Assembly: GCA_934667465.1 (NCBI GenBank)
Contig: CAKUMG010000202.1
Location: 1-8,451, forward strand
Reading direction: 5' to 3'
Length of the DNA stretch: 8,451 bases
Origin: an uncultured Actinoplanes sp.
GTDB taxonomy: Bacteria; Actinomycetota; Actinomycetes; Mycobacteriales; Micromonosporaceae
Position 1 is the first letter of the stretch. Each line of letters begins with the position of its first letter. Made by a program: the position numbers and the translations under genes. The notes beneath the pieces were generated by a model. The model was not told the origin of the DNA. It saw nothing but the letters and a program-made list of their open reading frames with translations, and did no database searches. Shown here piece by piece: positions 5,088 through 8,451 of the stretch.

Positions 5088-6037
5088 TGACGTTCCCGCA
5101 GTTCGTCGTTCGGCAAGCTCATGCTGATGAACTCGACACCGTCCTGACCCTGCTCCGGGAACGTGTTGAGTGGCTACGCGCCCGCGGCTCCGATCAGTGG
5201 TCGACCTGGGAAACCTGGCGAGCGAAGGTCCGCCACGCCCTTGAAGGCGGCAGTGTGTGGCTACTGCTCGACGGCACCGATCCCGTCGGAACCCTGACCC
5301 TCGAGTTTCAGGGCGACCCTGACTTCTGGGATCAAGAGGAGCTCGCTGAACCGGCCGCGTATCTCTCCAAACTCGCCGTACGTCTCGACCATGCGGGCCA
5401 GGAACTCGGTGTGCTACTTACCGACTGGGCTAGTGACTATGCCTACCGGCGAGGCTGCAAGTTCACCCGCTTGGATGCCTGGAAGACCAATCAGGAGTTG
5501 CACACCTACTACGGTGCCCGGGGCTGGAGGCACCTGCGCACGGTCGACGCTCCACGGCGCCGCAGCGGCTCGCTGTTCCAGTCGCCCGTCCGTCCTCTGC
5601 CTCGTCCCCAGCGAGAGCGACTGCAGGATGATTTGCCCTACATCGTCCTGAGCAGCACGAGGAGTGGCGCAGAAACCAACGAGCCAGATCCTGCGGGCAA
5701 TTGGCACGCCACCCATGTCCATCGCGGTGGAATGCGCGTGAACTACGCCGTCCTCGAGTATCCCAGTGAGGCAATGTTTGTCGACTTCATGCGCTACAGG
5801 CTGCGGAACGAGCCCAGCACTGGATGGCAGATGGATGTCGTAGACAGGCACTTCACCAGCTGGCGCTACGAGGGTGCAGTGCTGGCGATGAAGGCTCAGC
5901 TCAACGAGGACTCGACATACGTCCTCACGCACCAGGAACTCACTAACGACTGCCGTATGGTCGCCGCGCCTGTACCGAGCGCATTGGCAGCTTTGCACGA
6001 TTGGCGTCCACAGGAGACTGTCGGCGGCGAAGACTAA
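5087..6037 (+). CDS. GNAT-family acetyltransferase-like protein with extra C-terminal domain
   Basis: 316 residues from the ATG at 5087, which overlaps the GntR stop by one base. The frame stays open further upstream inside GntR, but those starts would need a long overlap. The N-terminal domain (about 5-150) fits GNAT: acceptor-side strands (WLLLDGTDPVGTLTLEF), the acetyl-CoA-binding region YLSKLAVRLDHAGQELGVLL (92-111, HAGQELG in place of the usual HRGQGIG loop), and LDAWKTNQELHTYYGARGW (129-147). GNAT enzymes move an acetyl group from acetyl-CoA to an amine; the substrate here cannot be told. Residues about 185-316 are additional, beginning after a Pro/Arg linker, with no family I recognise; GNAT proteins alone are usually 150-180 residues. 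Pairing with GntR suggests that the repressor's ligand may relate to its substrate. It looks like element cargo, or a modifier of host or element proteins. Confidence 0.8.
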   Translation: MTFPQFVVRQAHADELDTVLTLLRERVEWLRARGSDQWSTWETWRAKVRHALEGGSVWLLLDGTDPVGTLTLEFQGDPDFWDQEELAEPAAYLSKLAVRLDHAGQELGVLLTDWASDYAYRRGCKFTRLDAWKTNQELHTYYGARGWRHLRTVDAPRRRSGSLFQSPVRPLPRPQRERLQDDLPYIVLSSTRSGAETNEPDPAGNWHATHVHRGGMRVNYAVLEYPSEAMFVDFMRYRLRNEPSTGWQMDVVDRHFTSWRYEGAVLAMKAQLNEDSTYVLTHQELTNDCRMVAAPVPSALAALHDWRPQETVGGED

Positions 6038-6110
6038 TGGTTACGTGAATGCGTGTCGGTGCCCGGTTTAGTGCCGGGAGCGCCGTACGATCCGCCAGTA
6101 ACTTTGTGAC

Positions 6111-6271
6111 CTTGGAGGTTCTCCCCACCGCGCCCCACTGAGCGCGGGACAAGTACATAGACAGAGAAAAACCCTGAACCCCTCGAAGTCTGTTTGGCCG
6201 CAGTTGAAGAGGGATCCAGGGCCCTAACTCGGAGGCAACCATAACACTCGCTTCCGAGCGGGTGCTTTTTT
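6111..6271 (+). ncRNA. Candidate structured RNA ending in an intrinsic terminator
   Basis: The following can pair in order: GGAG/CTCC (6114-6117/6121-6124); CCGCGC/GCGCGG (6128-6133/6142-6147); a long stem CCCTG/CAGGG (6172-6176/6217-6221) continued after a 3x3 internal loop by CCCTC/GAGGG (6180-6184/6209-6213); and the terminator hairpin. TAGACAGA (6158-6165) can also pair with TCTGTTTG (6189-6196) in the loop of the long stem, a possible pseudoknot. CTCGGAGGC (6228-6236) can pair with GCTTCCGAG (6250-6258), which would break the terminator. It may be a separate small RNA, the 3' UTR of the GNAT mRNA, or an attenuator leader. It matches no RNA family that I can name, and the 5' end is a guess. 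Confidence 0.4.
6245..6271 (+). terminator. Intrinsic terminator downstream of the GNAT gene
   Basis: An 8-bp stem CACTCGCT/AGCGGGTG (6245-6252/6257-6264, one G-T wobble) with tetraloop TCCG is followed by CTTTTTT. This is the clearest T-run in the window. It lies about 210 bp past the GNAT stop, leaving room for the structured segment described above. Confidence 0.8.
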
Positions 6272-6383
6272 GTCTCCGAATCGCCTGTCGGCGTGTCGGC
6301 ATGCTGCCGTGCGCCCAGATTCCCGGGCACCCGCTCGTTCCTGTCACCGCCCCTGCCCGCTCTCTCGGGCCCTGGACGGGTTT

Positions 6384-6405
6384 ACCCCTGTTGAGCAGGG
6401 GTTTT
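6384..6405 (+). terminator. Second plus-strand terminator, upstream of rep
   Basis: ACCCCTG (6384-6390) and CAGGGGT (6396-6402) form a perfect 7-bp stem with loop TTGAG, followed by a short TTT. It ends 50 bp before the rep start. It may insulate rep from upstream transcripts, or act as an attenuator if the rep promoter lies further upstream. Confidence 0.6.
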
Positions 6406-6437
6406 GTACGCACACACCACGCCGATGCGCTTGGTGT

Positions 6438-6456
6438 TGACGTGGGAGCCACGTCA
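6438..6456 (+). promoter_or_regulatory. Perfect 8-bp inverted repeat covering the rep ribosome binding site
   Basis: TGACGTGG (6438-6445) and CCACGTCA (6449-6456) pair around GAG. The likely Shine-Dalgarno GGGAG (6444-6448) lies in the top of the stem and loop, and the last base of the repeat is the A of the rep ATG. In mRNA this would hide the ribosome site; as DNA it is a good operator shape. Either way it would limit Rep production. Confidence 0.65.
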
Positions 6457-8451
6457 TGACCGCGTTGCGAGCGCCGGTGCGCCCGGTCGTGGCGGTGCTG
6501 CCCTCTGCTGGCTGGTGCACGGCGTGCGCCGCCGGTGGCCGGCAGCGTGAGGCGGCTGATCCGCGCGCGGGCACGGTGTGCCGGGATCATCTGCGTCGGC
6601 TGCCGCCGCGGCCGCCGTCGCCGGGTCAGCCGGCGTTGTTCGACGTCGAGCGGGTCTCGCGGGTGCTGCAGGCCGAGTACGAGACCGGCGTTCGGGTGGC
6701 GTGTTCGCCGTGCGCGGCCGCGGGCCGTGACGAGCTGGGCATGCCGGACCGCATCGAGGGTGACCCGACGCCGCTGTGTCTGGAGTGCTGGCGGCGCCGC
6801 GAGCGTCAGGCCGGCCGCCGCGGCCAGGCCGTCGACGACGAGGTCGAGGGCCTGGTCGAGTGGGTCGCGGAGCTGCCGGCGGCTTGTGCTGCGTGCGGGG
6901 CGGACGAGCCGGTCGAGGGCTGCTGGCTGTGCGGGTGGTCGTGGCTGGCCGATCTGCGCGCCGAGCACGAGCTGCAGGCCGAAATCGAGCAGGCGGCCGC
7001 CGACGCCGAGCGGGCCGCGGTCGACGCGGAGTTCGCCCGGATCGCCGCGCGGGAGAAGGCCGCGCAACGCGTGGCGTGGTTGACCGGGTGGGCCGACCGG
7101 GTGCGCAACGTGCTCGCCGCGTACGCCGAGCTGGACGCCCGGGCGGCGCCGGTGTCCGGCCGGTGGGGCCGGGCGGTCGAGCTGCTCGCCGACGTCCTGG
7201 CCCGCGAGGCCGCGTCCCGCGAGCCCGGCCGGGGCCGGCCCTCGGTGTTCGGTGTGGTCGCCGCGGTGATGGCCGTCGACGCGGACTTCCGCTCCGGCCG
7301 CCGGGCGATGCCCGGCCGGGGCCAGTGCGCTGAGCTGGCCGGGGTGTGTGAGCGGGCGGTGTCTACGGCGTGGAAGCACGGCGTGGCGATCGGGGCGTGG
7401 ATCCGCACCACCGAGGGCCGTCATCTGAGCTTGGAGCAGCGGCAGGAGACCGGCCGCGCCCGCGACCGGGCGGTCTACGACCTGCGCCCGGTGCACCGCA
7501 GCACCGACCCGGCTGCCCGCGACGCGATGGTCCCGGCCGCTCTGCAGGTCCTGGACGAGGTGCTGGGCTGGGCCGAGCACCTGCTCGCCGGCGCCCAGGT
7601 GGAGCTGGACCGCCACGACCGGGCAGCCGAGGGCACCGGCCGGGCCACCAGCGCCCAGAGCCTCGCGGTGCGGGCTGAGCGGATCCGCCGGCGGCAGGTC
7701 GTGGCCCGGACAAGGACCGCCGCGACGGTCCTGGCGGGGCACCTGTCCACGGCGAATAAGTGCACCCCCCACGGAGTGTTGACAGGTGAGTGCGTTAGCT
7801 CCTGTTTAAGGGGTTTAGCTCTTACCTTCGTAAATCGAGCTGACGTCCGTACTCCTCACCGGCCGCGCCGCGGCCGAGGGAAAAGCAACAACGGCGCTTC
7901 GCGCTCACCGATGAAGAGCGGGGCGGCTGATCTTGGACGGTGCGGGTCCGACGTGGCTGAGCGAAATGACGCACAACGCGTAGTTCGTCCTAGGATGGCG
8001 TACACAGTGGACAGTGTGTCACCGGCCGTGCGCAAGAAGCCGCGTAAGCGGCCCGAGTGGGCTGACTGGGCCTACTCGCTGGCCTATGAGCTGCGCAAAC
8101 ACTGGACATGGCTGCGGCACCAGCCCATCCACCAGGTGGCCAGCACGCTCGGCAGCCGGCTCGGTCCGCGGTGGACCGCGGCCGCGGTCGTGGACCTGGT
8201 CAAAGCCGACCGCGCCGGCCGGGCCCTGCCCGTCGACATCCACTCCCCCGTTAGCCTGCTGCAGGACCTGCTGGAGCAGGCGCTGACCGGCCAGCGGCAG
8301 CCGACGTTCCCGGCCAGGCTGCACACCGAGCACCAGCAGCGCCTGGCCAAGGCCCGCCGCGCAGCCTCCGTCGCTGCGGCCGAGGCTCGCCGGGCCACGC
8401 ACGTCGCGGCGGCCGCCGTGCACGCCGTCGGCGCTCAGGCCGCCGCCACCC
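6456..8451 (+). CDS. Rep-like protein: zinc modules, HTH and basic linker (3' end outside window)
   Basis: The ATG at 6456 follows an in-frame TGA at 6438, and the frame is open for at least 665 codons to the window edge. Three paired modules open the protein: C21-x2-C24/C42-x2-H45, C83-x2-C86/C108-x2-C111 and C144-x2-C147/C156-x2-C159. A helical region follows at about 165-260, then a helix-turn-helix with wing at about 286-330 (CAELAGVCERAVSTAWKHGV). A fourth cluster, C436-x2-H439-x6-C446-x3-C450, lies in an AT-richer patch with two TTA codons (L451, L454). A basic linker leads to WADWAYSLAYELRKHWTWLR (535-554) and an Ala/Arg-rich helix. The HTH, Cys cluster and WTWLR-type C-terminal order resembles, from memory, replication-type proteins of actinomycete plasmids and AICEs. 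Initiation of element replication is therefore the best guess. Alternatives are a large regulator, or two proteins with a second start at 7911 or 7995, though no ribosome site is seen there. Confidence 0.7.
   Translation, partial: MTALRAPVRPVVAVLPSAGWCTACAAGGRQREAADPRAGTVCRDHLRRLPPRPPSPGQPALFDVERVSRVLQAEYETGVRVACSPCAAAGRDELGMPDRIEGDPTPLCLECWRRRERQAGRRGQAVDDEVEGLVEWVAELPAACAACGADEPVEGCWLCGWSWLADLRAEHELQAEIEQAAADAERAAVDAEFARIAAREKAAQRVAWLTGWADRVRNVLAAYAELDARAAPVSGRWGRAVELLADVLAREAASREPGRGRPSVFGVVAAVMAVDADFRSGRRAMPGRGQCAELAGVCERAVSTAWKHGVAIGAWIRTTEGRHLSLEQRQETGRARDRAVYDLRPVHRSTDPAARDAMVPAALQVLDEVLGWAEHLLAGAQVELDRHDRAAEGTGRATSAQSLAVRAERIRRRQVVARTRTAATVLAGHLSTANKCTPHGVLTGECVSSCLRGLALTFVNRADVRTPHRPRRGRGKSNNGASRSPMKSGAADLGRCGSDVAERNDAQRVVRPRMAYTVDSVSPAVRKKPRKRPEWADWAYSLAYELRKHWTWLRHQPIHQVASTLGSRLGPRWTAAAVVDLVKADRAGRALPVDIHSPVSLLQDLLEQALTGQRQPTFPARLHTEHQQRLAKARRAASVAAAEARRATHVAAAAVHAVGAQAAAT
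7755..8020. other. AT-richer, repeat-bearing patch inside rep: candidate origin
   Basis: Composition drops sharply within the rep frame; only 17 of codons 435-468 end in G or C. The patch holds a direct repeat TTAGCTC (7795-7801, 7815-7821; 20-bp period), a hairpin pairing TTAGCTC (7815-7821) with GAGCTGA (7837-7843) around TTAC-CTTC-GTAA, a perfect 8-bp inverted repeat CGGCCGCG/CGCGGCCG with a one-base centre (7860-7876), and ACAGTG repeated at 8004 and 8011. Promoter-like TTGACA (7779-7784) and TAGGAT (7991-7996) are also present. Origins within or beside rep genes are known in plasmids; assignment here is inference. Confidence 0.35.

Larger units (their letters stand above)
6038..6455. other. 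418-bp non-coding stretch between the GNAT gene and rep
   Basis: No reading frame here has both a ribosome site and coding-type codon bias. From left to right: a small CCCGG/CCGGG hairpin (6062-6078), a TACGAT that resembles a -10 (6086-6091, no -35 seen), a run of predicted RNA stems ending in a terminator at 6271, an undistinguished 112-bp segment (6272-6383) with only a TGTCGGC doublet, a second terminator (6384-6405), and the palindrome before the rep start. Confidence 0.6.

Noticed and set aside
6061..6091. Promoter for the structured RNA, based on TACGAT at 6086-6091
   Set aside because: No acceptable -35 lies 16-18 bp upstream; kept only as a remark.
5943..7772. A 609-residue minus-strand open frame opposite rep and the upstream gap
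   Set aside because: It is the antisense shadow of a GC-rich gene: Pro/Arg/Gly/His-rich text, no domain, no ribosome site, and it runs across two terminators and the structured intergenic region.
7911..8451. A separate second gene starting at ATG 7911 or 7995
   Set aside because: No ribosome site precedes either ATG, and the frame continues without a stop from rep; kept as an alternative only.
1..8451. CRISPR array, tRNA or rRNA genes, insertion sequence ends, tRNA-derived att site
   Set aside because: No repeat-spacer pattern, cloverleaf, transposase or terminal inverted repeats were found on reading both strands.

Overview
The window is very GC-rich, with strongly G/C-biased third codon positions, GTG starts, strong GGAGG-type ribosome binding sites and Spd-like, GntR/UTRA and Rep-like proteins. 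It therefore looks like a mycelial actinomycete (Streptomyces, Micromonospora or relatives). The gene set suggests an actinomycete integrative and conjugative element (AICE) or a conjugative plasmid. No integrase, excisionase, TraB/FtsK translocase or att site lies in the window, so element type and boundaries are inference.

Left block (1-4104, minus strand): a tightly packed operon read right to left. It encodes a small helix-turn-helix protein, a membrane-anchored diguanylate cyclase (GGDEF), a zinc-ribbon two-TM protein, a small Cys/His protein, and a 512-residue DUF2637/SpdB-like membrane protein with a long coiled coil and a C-terminal helix-turn-helix. After a 116-bp gap comes a two-TM protein with a Gly/Ser/Thr/Lys-rich tail that runs off the left edge. 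The first five genes overlap by 4, 4, 11 and 4 bp. By analogy with Streptomyces plasmid spread genes, the block probably serves conjugative transfer or intramycelial spreading. The next gene off the left edge could be the translocase.

Centre (4105-6037): a divergent control region with three TTGAC-NN-GACAA operator-like sites, a 14-bp hairpin and a second dyad. It is followed by a plus-strand pair: a GntR/UTRA repressor and a GNAT-domain protein with an unrecognised C-terminal domain. This pair is visibly less GC-biased than its flanks, as expected of a separately acquired module. The repressor probably controls its own pair and the leftward operon.

Right block (6038-8451): a 418-bp non-coding stretch has two intrinsic terminators, a candidate structured RNA, and a perfect palindrome covering the Shine-Dalgarno sequence and touching the start codon of the next gene. 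That gene starts at 6456 and stays open to the window end (at least 665 codons). It encodes a Rep-like protein with three paired CxxC modules, a helix-turn-helix and a fourth Cys/His cluster. An AT-richer patch with off-bias codons and small repeats inside it (about 7755-8020) is a candidate replication origin embedded in the coding sequence.

Most worth following up: a DNA-level ATTTCCG/CGGAAAT repeat family inside the spd-like gene, the GGDEF enzyme in a transfer-type operon, the operator region, the structured RNA and start-codon palindrome upstream of rep, and the AT-rich patch inside rep.
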